A DNA stretch of 30,993 bases from Flemingiibacterium sp045586505 (GCA_045586505.1 JAZNAL010000056.1:1-30993); one strand, 5' to 3'; shown: positions 24,577 through 30,993, counted from the stretch's first letter. Notes: generated by a model from the sequence alone, not told the origin. Translations and numbers: made by a program.

Positions 24577-25160
24577 TGAGCACTGTAACTATGACCCGAG
24601 ATACCCTTGAGACTAAGATAAGCATGACCGTAAGCCTTGGCGAGTCCGATAAAACCGGACTTTTCGGCACCACCGGTGTGGGATTTTTCGATCATATGCT
24701 TAATTCCCTCGCAATTCACAGCGGGATGACCATCAACCTTACAGTGAGCGGCGATCTTAACGTGGACTGCCATCACACTATCGAGGATGTAGGTATCGTA
24801 CTCGGTAAGCTTCTCTCGGAGCTTGCGGCACAGTGTGCGCCGCTTACCCGCTACGGCACTTCCTTCATTCCAATGGATGAAGCGCTGGCAAGATGTGTTA
24901 TCGACATCTCCGGCAGACCTTATCTTGTGTGCGATTACACTCCGAAGTCCCCCATGATCGGCGACTTTGACACCCAGATGGTGACCGAATTTTTCCGCGC
25001 CGTGGCATTTAACATGGGCGCGACCCTGCATCTTGCGGTGCTTTACGGCTACAACGATCACCATATGGTGGAGGCTCTTTTCAAGGCATTCGCACATGCG
25101 CTGGCAGACGCGATGATGACCAAATCAGGCACGGTGCTGTCGGCTAAAGGTCTGCTGTAA
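24576..25160 (+). CDS. hisB: Imidazoleglycerol-phosphate dehydratase
   Basis: 194 aa, the monofunctional dehydratase. Removes water from IGP to give imidazole acetol phosphate, using two manganese ions. Metal-binding motifs are GFFDHML, DCHHTIEDVGI and YNDHHMVEALFKAFAHAL, with DISGRPYL between. There is no fused histidinol-phosphatase domain as in E. coli HisB. Coupled to hisC by the TAATG overlap. Confidence 0.97.
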   Translation: MSTVTMTRDTLETKISMTVSLGESDKTGLFGTTGVGFFDHMLNSLAIHSGMTINLTVSGDLNVDCHHTIEDVGIVLGKLLSELAAQCAPLTRYGTSFIPMDEALARCVIDISGRPYLVCDYTPKSPMIGDFDTQMVTEFFRAVAFNMGATLHLAVLYGYNDHHMVEALFKAFAHALADAMMTKSGTVLSAKGLL

Positions 25161-25186
25161 TCTGAAAACTTTATCTGGAGAACCTA

Positions 25187-25816
25187 ATGAGTATTATTGG
25201 AATTATTGACTATGGCATGGGAAACCTGCACAGCGTAAAAAACGCCCTTGATTTTATCGGCGCGGATTCGTTTGTGGCGGATAATACCACAGAATTGTCA
25301 AATGCCGACGGTCTGCTGCTGCCCGGTGTCGGAGCATTTCCGGATGCGATGGAACGGCTTACCACAACGGGGCTTGATAAATTCATAAAGGAATACGTTA
25401 AAACAAAGCCGCTGCTTGGTATCTGCCTTGGAATGCAGCTCTTGTTTGATAAAAGCTATGAGTTCCGTGAGTGCGAGGGACTTTCCCTCATCGGCGGCGA
25501 GGTGGTACGCATCGAGGAGCCGGGACTGAAGGTGCCGCACATGGGCTGGAACGAGCTGACCCTTGTGAACCCATCACCTATTGCCGCGTCGCTTAAATCG
25601 GGCGATCAGGTGTACTTTGTTCACTCCTACAAGGCGGTCATGAAAAATCGCGCCGATCTTGTTGCCGTAACCGATTACGGCAGTGAGGTCACCGCAATTG
25701 TGGCTCACGGCAATGTTTACGGCTGTCAGTTCCACCCCGAAAAGAGTCTGACGGTGGGGCTTAATATTCTTGGCGAATTTTGGAGGATAGTCAATGAAAA
25801 TTCTTCCTGCAATTGA
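25187..25816 (+). CDS. hisH: Imidazole glycerol phosphate synthase, glutaminase subunit
   Basis: 209 aa. Class I glutamine amidotransferase that supplies ammonia to HisF. Catalytic triad: C80 in LGICLGMQLLF, H183 and E185 in QFHPEKS; the start reads IGIIDYGMGNLHSVKNAL. CTGGAGA is the RBS. It overlaps hisA by 23 bases in another frame, an unusually long overlap that suggests tight coupling. Confidence 0.97.
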   Translation: MSIIGIIDYGMGNLHSVKNALDFIGADSFVADNTTELSNADGLLLPGVGAFPDAMERLTTTGLDKFIKEYVKTKPLLGICLGMQLLFDKSYEFRECEGLSLIGGEVVRIEEPGLKVPHMGWNELTLVNPSPIAASLKSGDQVYFVHSYKAVMKNRADLVAVTDYGSEVTAIVAHGNVYGCQFHPEKSLTVGLNILGEFWRIVNENSSCN

Positions 25817-26519
25817 TATACTCGGCGGTAAGTGTGTGCGCCTGACAAAGGGCGAGTACGGTACTGCAGAACAGGTTGCCTCCGATCCCGTGGAGACCGC
25901 CCTTTCCTTTGTAAAGGCGGGCGCAGAGTACATCCACATGGTCGATCTTGACGGCGCCAAGGAGGGCAGTCGCATCAACGGCGACATATACACCGAGGTA
26001 GCGAAAACCGTCAGCGTACCCATCGAGGTTGGTGGTGGTATCCGCGACATGGATACTGTGGATTATTACTTAAGAAAAGGCATCGACCGCGTGATACTCG
26101 GCTCGGCAGCACTTAAAAACCCCGCCCTTGTTGGCGAGGCGATAAGGAAGTACGGCGGCGAGCATATTGCCGTGGGTATCGACGCCCTCGGCGGAATGGT
26201 CAAGACTGCGGGCTGGCTTGAAGGCTCATCGGTCAATTACATAGATCTCGCCCGCGAGATGGAGAAGATGGGCGTTAAGTACGTCATTTTTACCGATATT
26301 TCAAAGGACGGCACGCTTTCGGGACCGAATCTTACACAGCTCGGCGCACTTTCGGAGGCTGTTTCCATGAACATCATCGCCAGCGGAGGCATCCGAGATA
26401 TAGACAACATCCGCGATCTTACGGCGATGGGACTTTACGGTGCCATCTGCGGAAAATCTATCTACAGCGGCTCGCTTGATCTTGCCGAGGCGATAAGGGT
26501 CGCAGGGGAGGGGAAATAA
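25794..26519 (+). CDS. hisA: Phosphoribosylformimino-5-aminoimidazole carboxamide ribotide isomerase
   Basis: 241 aa TIM barrel. Performs the Amadori rearrangement of ProFAR to PRFAR. N-terminal catalytic D8 (LPAIDILGGKCVRL) and the second aspartate in VGIDALGG are present, with VPIEVGGGIRD, FTDISKDGTLSGPN and ASGGIRD as phosphate-binding and barrel motifs. A GGAGG RBS lies inside the 3' end of hisH. Confidence 0.96.
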   Translation: MKILPAIDILGGKCVRLTKGEYGTAEQVASDPVETALSFVKAGAEYIHMVDLDGAKEGSRINGDIYTEVAKTVSVPIEVGGGIRDMDTVDYYLRKGIDRVILGSAALKNPALVGEAIRKYGGEHIAVGIDALGGMVKTAGWLEGSSVNYIDLAREMEKMGVKYVIFTDISKDGTLSGPNLTQLGALSEAVSMNIIASGGIRDIDNIRDLTAMGLYGAICGKSIYSGSLDLAEAIRVAGEGK

Positions 26520-26520
26520 T

Positions 26521-27279
26521 ATGCTGTCAAAACGAATAATCCCCTGCCTTGATGTTAAGGACGGGCGCGTGGTAAAGGGCGTCAACTTCGTGGGACTCCG
26601 TGATGCGGGTGACCCCGTGGAGAGCGCGAAATACTATAACACACAGGGCGCTGACGAGCTGGTGTTTCTTGACATCACCGCTTCCAGTGACCGCCGCAAG
26701 ACCATCGTTGACGTTGTTGAGCGTACTGCGCGTGAGGTTTTCATGCCTTTGACCGTTGGCGGCGGAATCCGCACGGTGGAGGATTTTCGCGAGATACTCC
26801 TTGCGGGCGCCGACAAGGTCGCGGTCAACTCTGCGGCAGTTTTAAATAAGCAGATCATTGCCGACGCCGCGGACAAGTTCGGCAGTCAGTGTGTGGTGCT
26901 TGCCATCGACGCAAAGCGCTGTGAGGACGGTCATTTTACCGTATACATCAACGGCGGACGTAAGGATATGGGCATTGATGCCATCGAATGGGCGGTGGAA
27001 GCCGAGCGTCTTGGCGCGGGCGAGCTTCTTGTGACCTCCATGGACACCGACGGCACCAAAAATGGCTTCGATATAGAGCTGACAAAGGCGATCTGCGAGA
27101 GGGTCAACATCCCCGTGATCGCGTCGGGCGGCGGCGGAAACAAACAGCATTTTGCTGATGTATTTAAAAAGACCGGCTGTGATGCGGCACTTGCGGCAAG
27201 TCTGTTCCATTTCCGCGAGCTGACGGTCGCCGAGGTCAAGGAATACCTTAGAGGGGAAAATGTCCCCGTGAGAATATGA
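26521..27279 (+). CDS. hisF: Imidazole glycerol phosphate synthase, cyclase subunit
   Basis: 252 aa TIM barrel paired with HisH. Cyclises PRFAR to IGP and AICAR using ammonia from HisH. D11 (IIPCLDVKDGRVVKG) and a second aspartate in VLAIDAKRC are the catalytic pair; VGGGIRTVEDF, LVTSMDTDGTKNGFD and VIASGGGGN are typical. AGGGGA precedes the ATG and only one base separates it from hisA. Element E2 follows the stop codon. Confidence 0.97.
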   Translation: MLSKRIIPCLDVKDGRVVKGVNFVGLRDAGDPVESAKYYNTQGADELVFLDITASSDRRKTIVDVVERTAREVFMPLTVGGGIRTVEDFREILLAGADKVAVNSAAVLNKQIIADAADKFGSQCVVLAIDAKRCEDGHFTVYINGGRKDMGIDAIEWAVEAERLGAGELLVTSMDTDGTKNGFDIELTKAICERVNIPVIASGGGGNKQHFADVFKKTGCDAALAASLFHFRELTVAEVKEYLRGENVPVRI

Positions 27280-27286
27280 GGTGCGA

Positions 27287-27377
27287 GTCTGAAAAATGGA
27301 TCATTTTTCAGACAATAAAGTTTTGTGCCTTTCGCATCTTCGATGCGAATTTCCTAACGGAAACCGTCACAAAACTT
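27287..27377 (+). repeat. Branched palindromic element E2 between hisF and hisI
   Basis: First hairpin: perfect 12-bp stem GTCTGAAAAATG / CATTTTTCAGAC (27287-27298, 27302-27313). Then a junction: outer 10-bp stem AAGTTTTGTG / CACAAAACTT (27318-27327, 27368-27377) enclosing TTCGCATC-TTC-GATGCGAA (27331-27349) and TTTCC-TAAC-GGAAA (27350-27363). No T-run follows the stems, so it is not a plain terminator. The junction aligns with element E1 at 11517-11574. Confidence 0.75.
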
Positions 27378-27411
27378 CACAGCCGCGAGAAAGGGATGGT
27401 CATAAAAAGTG

Positions 27412-27747
27412 ATGGACAAAAGTCTTGATTTAAAGGTGTTTTTTAAGAAAGCGGAGCTTATTCCCGCCATTGTGCAGGACGCGGAGAACGGGGAAGTGCT
27501 GATGCTTGCTTACATGAACGAGGAGTCGCTTAAATTGACCCTCGAAACGGGGCTTACCTGGTTCTGGAGCCGTTCCAGACAGGAATTATGGAACAAGGGA
27601 GCCACCTCGGGTCACGTACAGCGCGTAAAGCGACTGTCATATGACTGCGACGAGGATACACTGCTTGTTTTGGTAGAGCAGACGGGGGCGGCTTGTCATA
27701 CGGGCAATCGCACCTGCTTCTACAGGGACTTATACAAAGAAGACTGA
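27412..27747 (+). CDS. hisI: Phosphoribosyl-AMP cyclohydrolase
   Basis: 111 aa. Opens the adenine ring of PR-AMP. Conserved pieces: LMLAYMNEESL, TWFWSRSRQELWNKGATSGH, and the metal-binding CDEDTLLVLVEQ ... ACHTGNRTCF. The start is ATG 27412, or GTG 27409 one codon earlier; AAAGGG lies 13-16 bases upstream, a long spacing, perhaps caused by the element before it. Separate from hisE, unlike the fused HisIE of enterobacteria. Twelve bases separate it from hisE. Confidence 0.96.
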   Translation: MDKSLDLKVFFKKAELIPAIVQDAENGEVLMLAYMNEESLKLTLETGLTWFWSRSRQELWNKGATSGHVQRVKRLSYDCDEDTLLVLVEQTGAACHTGNRTCFYRDLYKED

Positions 27748-27759
27748 GAGGATACAGAA

Positions 27760-28089
27760 ATGAACGATAATGTATTAAAAGAGCTTGAAGCTGTCATCGC
27801 GAGCAGACGCGAGAATCCCGAGGAGGGTTCGTACACCTGCTATCTGTTTGAAAAGGGGCTTGACAAGATATTAAAGAAAGTGGGCGAGGAGTGCGCCGAG
27901 ACCATCATCGCCGCGAAAAACGGTGACAATGAGGAGTTAAAGAACGAGATCTCCGATCTTCTCTACCATCTTATGGTTATGATGAACCAGCGCGGCCTTG
28001 CACTTGATGAAGTGCTAGGCGAGCTTGATACCAGAGCTAAGAAAATCGGTAATCTTAAAGTCATGAAGCAGGTGGACAGAAACACCTGA
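27760..28089 (+). CDS. hisE: Phosphoribosyl-ATP pyrophosphatase
   Basis: 109 aa, MazG-like all-helical enzyme. Hydrolyses PR-ATP to PR-AMP, the second step of the pathway. The family core is KILKKVGEECAETIIAAKN, then E-rich NEISDLLYHLMVMM, with the acidic metal ligands in place. GAGAGGA serves as RBS. Last gene of the his operon; a terminator begins 22 bases after the stop. Confidence 0.96.
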   Translation: MNDNVLKELEAVIASRRENPEEGSYTCYLFEKGLDKILKKVGEECAETIIAAKNGDNEELKNEISDLLYHLMVMMNQRGLALDEVLGELDTRAKKIGNLKVMKQVDRNT

Positions 28090-28110
28090 TGGCGAATATA
28101 GGCACAAACA

Positions 28111-28141
28111 AAGCCGGGAGTAATATCCCGGCTTGTTTTTT
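28111..28141 (+). terminator. Intrinsic terminator of the his operon
   Basis: Perfect 9-bp stem AAGCCGGGA / TCCCGGCTT (28111-28119, 28126-28134), six-base loop, then GTTTTTTG. It also separates the operon from the convergent minus-strand genes. Confidence 0.9.
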
Positions 28142-28149
28142 GCTTGAGT

Positions 28150-28548
28150 TTACCGTCTGTAGGGCGGATAATCCTCGAAATGCTTTGCGGCACGGTCACG
28201 GATGCGGCGCAGAGTGGTTTGACTCACGTTTAGCTTTTCGGCGGTCTCGGTCATGGACATACCACAGACAAAATGCAGGCGCAGAAACAGCTTGCAGGGA
28301 AGCAGCTCGGGGGTTTCGGGGATGGCATCAATAGCAAACTCGATACTGTGAAGCCGCTCTTTTAGGGCTTCGATCTCAGACTCAAGCTGTCGGCTCCAAT
28401 CCTCGTCGAGGGTGTCGCGGCTGATAAGCCCCGAGTTTATATCGGAGAGTATCTTGCGACGCTCGGCGCTTTTGGTATTGAGTGCCCGCAGATACCAATC
28501 GTAGCGGGAAAAGAACAAAAGGGAATTCGGATAGTTATACAGCCTCAC
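28150..28548 (-). CDS. Sigma-70 region 4-like / DUF1492-like HTH protein, probably phage-derived
   Basis: 132 aa from a GTG start at 28548, placed after GGGAGG and overlapping the stop of the upstream gene as GTGA. The middle (~residues 20-75) is a charged helical, coiled-coil-like stretch with many Glu, Leu and Arg. The C-terminal ~50 residues (MSMTETAEKLNVSQTTLRRI, then RDRAAKHFE) form a sigma-region-4-type helix-turn-helix. The layout resembles DUF1492/ArpU-type proteins that act as late transcription regulators in Firmicutes phages. No sigma region 2 is present, so it is not a full sigma factor. The longer frame from 28653 overlaps the upstream gene and has no RBS. The target is unknown. 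Confidence 0.65.
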   Translation of the reverse strand: MRLYNYPNSLLFFSRYDWYLRALNTKSAERRKILSDINSGLISRDTLDEDWSRQLESEIEALKERLHSIEFAIDAIPETPELLPCKLFLRLHFVCGMSMTETAEKLNVSQTTLRRIRDRAAKHFEDYPPYRR

Positions 28549-28904
28549 CGCGTACCTCCCGCTGTTTCCGGCAGAAGCCCCCGAGGGGAAGCGGCAAGGG
28601 GGGTGGTAAGATATTGCTCCGGCTCTATTACGATGATGCTGTAGCCTGCGCATTTCATGGGGCTTTGGGACTCTTTCAGTTCAAGATAGCCCTTTGCCAC
28701 AAGCTCCGCCCGTGCTCTGCATATGGCGGTCTTACCGAGGTTTGCTTCCGAGGCGAGCCTTGCGAGAGGGATGGACATGGTCATTGGGAAGCCCACGAGG
28801 TTGAACTGCTCCAAAAGCAAATAGTAAAGTGTGATCGCCGAACAGGACAGTGGGTATAGTCGGCGGCGCAGATGAAAGCCCTTGATCTGTTTTAAGTAAT
28901 TCAT
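28545..28904 (-). CDS. Winged-helix protein resembling the N-terminus of phage replisome organizer/DnaD-like proteins
   Basis: 119 aa. It begins MNYLKQIKGFHLRRRLYPLS and continues as a winged helix-turn-helix (SIPLARLASEANLGKTAICR, ARAELVAKGYLEL). The opening and the pattern of small residues recall the N-terminal domain of phage replication-initiation proteins in Clostridia, but the protein stops after the HTH, so a C-terminal DnaD-like half is lacking. Start is firm: AAAAGGAGGA (28911-28920 on the minus strand) and a good promoter at 28947-28975. Coupled to the downstream HTH gene by GTGA. It could be a prophage remnant or a small domesticated regulator. Confidence 0.6.
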   Translation of the reverse strand: MNYLKQIKGFHLRRRLYPLSCSAITLYYLLLEQFNLVGFPMTMSIPLARLASEANLGKTAICRARAELVAKGYLELKESQSPMKCAGYSIIVIEPEQYLTTPLAASPRGLLPETAGGTR

Positions 28905-28946
28905 AAAATTTCCTCCTTTTTGGCACGGTTGTGCTCTTATGTAAAA

Positions 28947-28975
28947 ATTATATCATCCAGGATGGGCAAGGTCAA
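28947..28975 (-). promoter_or_regulatory. Sigma-A promoter for the phage-like gene pair
   Basis: Minus strand TTGACC (28975-28970), 17-bp spacer, perfect TATAAT (28952-28947). The start codon is 42 bases downstream. Confidence 0.8.
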
Positions 28976-29071
28976 TTGCTGTGCACCTTTTTGTTGTACG
29001 CGTTTTATTAAAAGATTAACACTTTTTTAGAATCCTCCCGTATAACGACAAGTCAAACAAATAGTTGCAAG

Positions 29072-29091
29072 GTGTACTTTATAATGGACAC
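29072..29091. promoter_or_regulatory. Imperfect 20-bp dyad, possible operator
   Basis: GTGTACTTTATAATGGACAC pairs with itself at 8 of 10 positions (GTGT-x-C-x-TTATAA-x-G-x-ACAC). Its first 11 bases recur exactly in the his promoter spacer at 20322-20332. The function is unknown. Confidence 0.3.
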
Positions 29092-29114
29092 AAATAAATC
29101 GGGCAGGCGGCACA

Positions 29115-29149
29115 TAAAAAGCGAATCCACCGAAAAATGGTGGATTCGC
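29115..29149 (-). terminator. Intrinsic terminator of the spoIIA operon
   Basis: Perfect 11-bp stem GCGAATCCACC / GGTGGATTCGC (29121-29131, 29139-29149), seven-base loop, followed on the minus strand by TTTTTA. It lies 64 bases after the sigF stop. Confidence 0.88.
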
Positions 29150-29212
29150 AAACATAATTGTATATGTTCCTTTGTTAAGAGAGTGCGGGTGTAGCACATC
29201 TTAAACTCAAGG

Positions 29213-29887
29213 TTATAGCAGCGACCGGAGGCGGGCGAAGATCTTTTTTTCTTCGCGTGAGACCTTCACTTGGGTAAGACCAAGAGCCGCCGCGGTCTGC
29301 TGTTGGGAGTATTCGCGAAAATAGCGGAGAACAACGATCTCGCGCCAGAGTGGCGGGAGGGAACGGATGGCTTCGCGAAGGGCGAGACGGTCGCATAGGC
29401 CTTCCAGATCGTCTGGACCCTCGGAAATGAGCTCGCCCAGCTCGGCACCATCCTCGGTGACAGGGTCGGAGAATGAGTGGGGAGGCTTTGCGGCAAGCAA
29501 CGCTGCGCATAAATCCTCCCGTGAGATGCCGCAGAGGGAAGCCAGCTCGTCAATACTCGGCTCACAGCCTTCGCGGCGGATGTACTCCTCACGGGCGCGC
29601 ATGATCTCGGCACCCAGACGCTTTACGGTGCGGCTGACCTTTACAGGTCCGTCATCGCGGAGGAAGCGCTTGATCTCGCCGATGATCAGCGGTACTGCGT
29701 AGGTGGAGAAGGCAGTTCCGTAGTCGGGATCGTAGCTCTTCATCGCCTTGATCATACCAATAGAGCCAAGCTGAATGAGATCATCCAGCTCACAGCCGTG
29801 GGACTCAAGGTCGCGATCGCGAAAACGCAGGGCAATACTGCGAATAAGCCCCATATTGGCGGAGATGAGCTCGGTTTCCGCTGACAC
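29213..29887 (-). CDS. sigF: RNA polymerase sigma-F factor (forespore-specific)
   Basis: 224 aa from the GTG at 29887. Directs early forespore transcription; held inactive by SpoIIAB. Sigma-70 regions visible: region 2 (DLIQLGSIGMIKAMKSYDPD, then FSTYAVPLIIGEIKRFLRDD), region 3 (RREGCEPSIDELASLCGIS), and region 4 with its HTH (YSQQQTAAALGLTQVKVSRE). Last gene of the spoIIA operon, which favours SigF over SigG. The start is doubtful. Homology clearly continues upstream in frame (KDNAELLARVRAGD) to about 29947, but that stretch has no ATG, GTG or TTG in frame; the well-placed ATG at 29954 after GAAGGA is one base out of frame and meets TAA after three codons. So this gene either uses ATT 29947, or the assembly or gene has a one-base error. 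Confidence 0.93.
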   Translation of the reverse strand: MSAETELISANMGLIRSIALRFRDRDLESHGCELDDLIQLGSIGMIKAMKSYDPDYGTAFSTYAVPLIIGEIKRFLRDDGPVKVSRTVKRLGAEIMRAREEYIRREGCEPSIDELASLCGISREDLCAALLAAKPPHSFSDPVTEDGAELGELISEGPDDLEGLCDRLALREAIRSLPPLWREIVVLRYFREYSQQQTAAALGLTQVKVSREEKKIFARLRSLL

Positions 29888-29986
29888 GTCACCGGCGCGT
29901 ACACGGGCTAAAAGCTCGGCGTTGTCTTTGTAATCGGTGGTCTTAATTTGGCATCAGTCCTTCCCGAAAATTGACGGCATGATCAC

Positions 29987-30424
29987 TCATGCGTATGTAC
30001 CGACCTTGATTCGCATGGTCACCGTAGTGCCGTGGCCTGCTTTGGAGCGCACCGACAGCTTGTCTGTCATGCTTTCCATGATGGCAAAGCCCATGCCGCT
30101 TCGCTCACCTGTGGTGTCGGTTGTGTAAAGCGGCTCCAAAGCCGCTTCTACGTCGGCTATACCGATGCCGTTGTCCTTGACGGTGATCACGATAAGCCCG
30201 CCCTCGTAGCGCTTCATGTTGAGCGTTACCTTACCGCCCCCATTGGGATAGGCATGGACGATGGCGTTGGTCACTGCCTCGCTGACTGCGCATTTGATGT
30301 CCGCAAGCTGTGTTATAGTGGGTGAAGCCGCCGAGGCGAAGTTTACGGATAATGAACGGGCGAAGCTCTCGTTTTCGCTGATGGCGGAGAAGCGGCAGGT
30401 CATTTCGTTAAGTAAAGGTTTCAT
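29987..30424 (-). CDS. spoIIAB: Anti-sigma F factor, serine kinase
   Basis: 145 aa. GHKL-type ATPase that binds sigma-F, and phosphorylates SpoIIAA to inactivate it. N box EAVTNAIVHAYP, G1 box DNGIGI, the ATP lid with TTDTTGERSGMGFAIMESM, and a GHGTTVTMRI end are all intact. Starts MKPLLNEMTCRFSAISENE, typical of the family. Overlaps the spoIIAA stop by four bases (ATGA), so the two are translationally coupled. This is the switch that delays sigma-F until the septum forms. Confidence 0.97.
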   Translation of the reverse strand: MKPLLNEMTCRFSAISENESFARSLSVNFASAASPTITQLADIKCAVSEAVTNAIVHAYPNGGGKVTLNMKRYEGGLIVITVKDNGIGIADVEAALEPLYTTDTTGERSGMGFAIMESMTDKLSVRSKAGHGTTVTMRIKVGTYA

Positions 30425-30759
30425 TTTGTATATCCTTTCACTGTGGATTTTTCGATTTTTACAAGTCGTCCGGTGCCGGCAAGCTCGAGGATGCGAAGCA
30501 CCTCTGCGCTTGGGTCGATTATACGAAGAACTCCGCCAAGCTCCCGCGCAAGCGTGAAGCGTCCGAGTATCAGCCCCAGCCCCGATGAATCCATAAAAGC
30601 TACCTGCGACAAATCAAGCGCCACGGTTTTAGGGCGGTAATAGTAAAGCGATTCGTCGATCTTGCGTCTTAAGGGACGAGCGCTGTGATGGTCGATCTCG
30701 CCGTTTATCGTGATGACGAGCTCGGTGCCGTTAATGGTGTGTGTAACACTGCATTCCAT
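30421..30759 (-). CDS. spoIIAA: Anti-sigma F factor antagonist (STAS domain)
   Basis: 112 aa, a single STAS domain. In its unphosphorylated form it displaces sigma-F from SpoIIAB. The phosphorylation site is S58 in VAFMDSSGLGLILGR, matching Ser58 of the Bacillus protein; SpoIIE would remove the phosphate but is not in the window. A strong AAAGGAGA RBS (30774-30767) fixes the start. First gene of the operon. I looked for a sigma-H promoter and found none convincing; TACAAT at 30800-30795 on the minus strand could be a -10 box without a clear -35. Confidence 0.97.
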   Translation of the reverse strand: MECSVTHTINGTELVITINGEIDHHSARPLRRKIDESLYYYRPKTVALDLSQVAFMDSSGLGLILGRFTLARELGGVLRIIDPSAEVLRILELAGTGRLVKIEKSTVKGYTK

Positions 30760-30937
30760 GAAAAATTCTCCTTTATTTTGTGTTTTGCATATCTATTGTA
30801 GCACGGACGCGGCGAATAAATTGTCGCTTTATGTATGTGAATTAAAAGATTTCAAATAAATGTTTTCGAAGTGGAGATTTAGTGTGATCATTGAAACGGT
30901 GTGAGAGAATTTGTAATTATAGGGTATATGGAAAATC

Positions 30938-30966
30938 GGCAGTGGCGACCTTTGGTCGCCACTGCC
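30938..30966. repeat. Perfect 13-bp hairpin in the intergenic end of the window
   Basis: GGCAGTGGCGACC / GGTCGCCACTGCC (30938-30950, 30954-30966) with a TTT loop. No T-run follows on either strand, so a terminator is unlikely. It resembles the arms of GTAGGGG/GGCGACC-type intergenic repeats; the element may continue past the window. The rest of 30760-30993 shows no gene. Confidence 0.6.
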
Positions 30967-30993
30967 CATGTGTTGGATGGAAATATAATATTA

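Larger units (their letters stand above)
28905..29212. other. 308-bp intergenic region
   Basis: It holds the RBS and promoter of the phage-like pair (-), an imperfect 20-bp dyad at 29072-29091, and the spoIIA terminator at 29115-29149. No gene is supported; the 36-codon ORF at 29084-29194 runs through the terminator hairpin. Confidence 0.75.

Noticed and set aside
29065..29085. TTGCAA and TATAAT that look like a plus-strand promoter
   Set aside because: The spacer is only 9 bases and no plus-strand gene follows.
29084..29194. 36-codon ORF beginning in TATAATGG
   Set aside because: It runs through the spoIIA terminator hairpin and has only a weak, distant RBS.
1..30993. CRISPR arrays, tRNA or rRNA genes, insertion-sequence transposases
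   Set aside because: I looked for regular direct repeats with spacers, cloverleaf or rRNA segments and transposase motifs in the intergenic parts and found none.

Overview
The window looks like chromosomal DNA of an endospore-forming Clostridia member (Bacillota), most like the Oscillospiraceae/Ruminococcaceae in gene content. The pointers are a Gram-positive PolC (DNA polymerase III alpha with an internal exonuclease), the spoIIA sporulation operon, a YlmC/YmxH-family sporulation protein, strong AGGAGG-type ribosome binding sites, sigma-A promoters with 17-bp spacers, and the Firmicutes order rpsB-tsf-pyrH-frr-uppS-cdsA-dxr-rseP-ispG-polC. The species cannot be named from this.

Layout. (1) 1-5002: the 3' part of pnp with its terminator, a membrane-anchored VanY-type D,D-carboxypeptidase, a PfkB-family sugar kinase with its own promoter, and a convergent class I aminotransferase sharing a bidirectional terminator with it. 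(2) 5003-5609: an AT-rich gap holding the aminotransferase promoter, a roughly 19-bp inverted repeat pair, a 124-bp MITE-like palindromic repeat and the promoter of the next gene. (3) 5610-7124: a FliB-like cysteine-rich protein and a YlmC/YmxH PRC-barrel protein behind a sigma-E-like promoter. (4) 7193-20265: translation and envelope genes: rpsB-tsf with promoter, leader and terminator; pyrH-frr, ending at a terminator-like hairpin; then uppS-cdsA-dxr-rseP-ispG-polC. (5) 20315-28140: a complete hisZGDCBHAFIE operon with promoter and terminator, encoding every histidine step except histidinol-phosphate phosphatase. (6) 28150-28904, minus strand: a coupled pair of phage-like DNA-binding genes. 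(7) 29115-30759, minus strand: spoIIAA-spoIIAB-sigF with terminator.

How the genes work together. UppS makes the undecaprenyl carrier, CdsA makes CDP-diacylglycerol, and Dxr and IspG are two steps of the MEP pathway that feeds UppS. RseP is the membrane protease normally found in this cluster. HisZ and the short HisG form the two-part first enzyme of histidine synthesis. SpoIIAA, SpoIIAB and SigF form the partner-switching module that turns on forespore transcription.

Most genes are ordinary core genes. The most unusual signals are non-coding. Two branched palindromic elements, one between uppS and cdsA and one between hisF and hisI, share their sequence frame and overall fold while their stems differ in compensating ways. 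Other points are a strong terminator-like hairpin inside the frr-uppS run, an apparent one-base frame offset at the start of sigF, several repeat elements in the 5.0-5.4 kb gap, and a truncated phage-like gene pair between the his and spoIIA operons. I found no CRISPR array, tRNA, rRNA, transposase or obvious new defence system.
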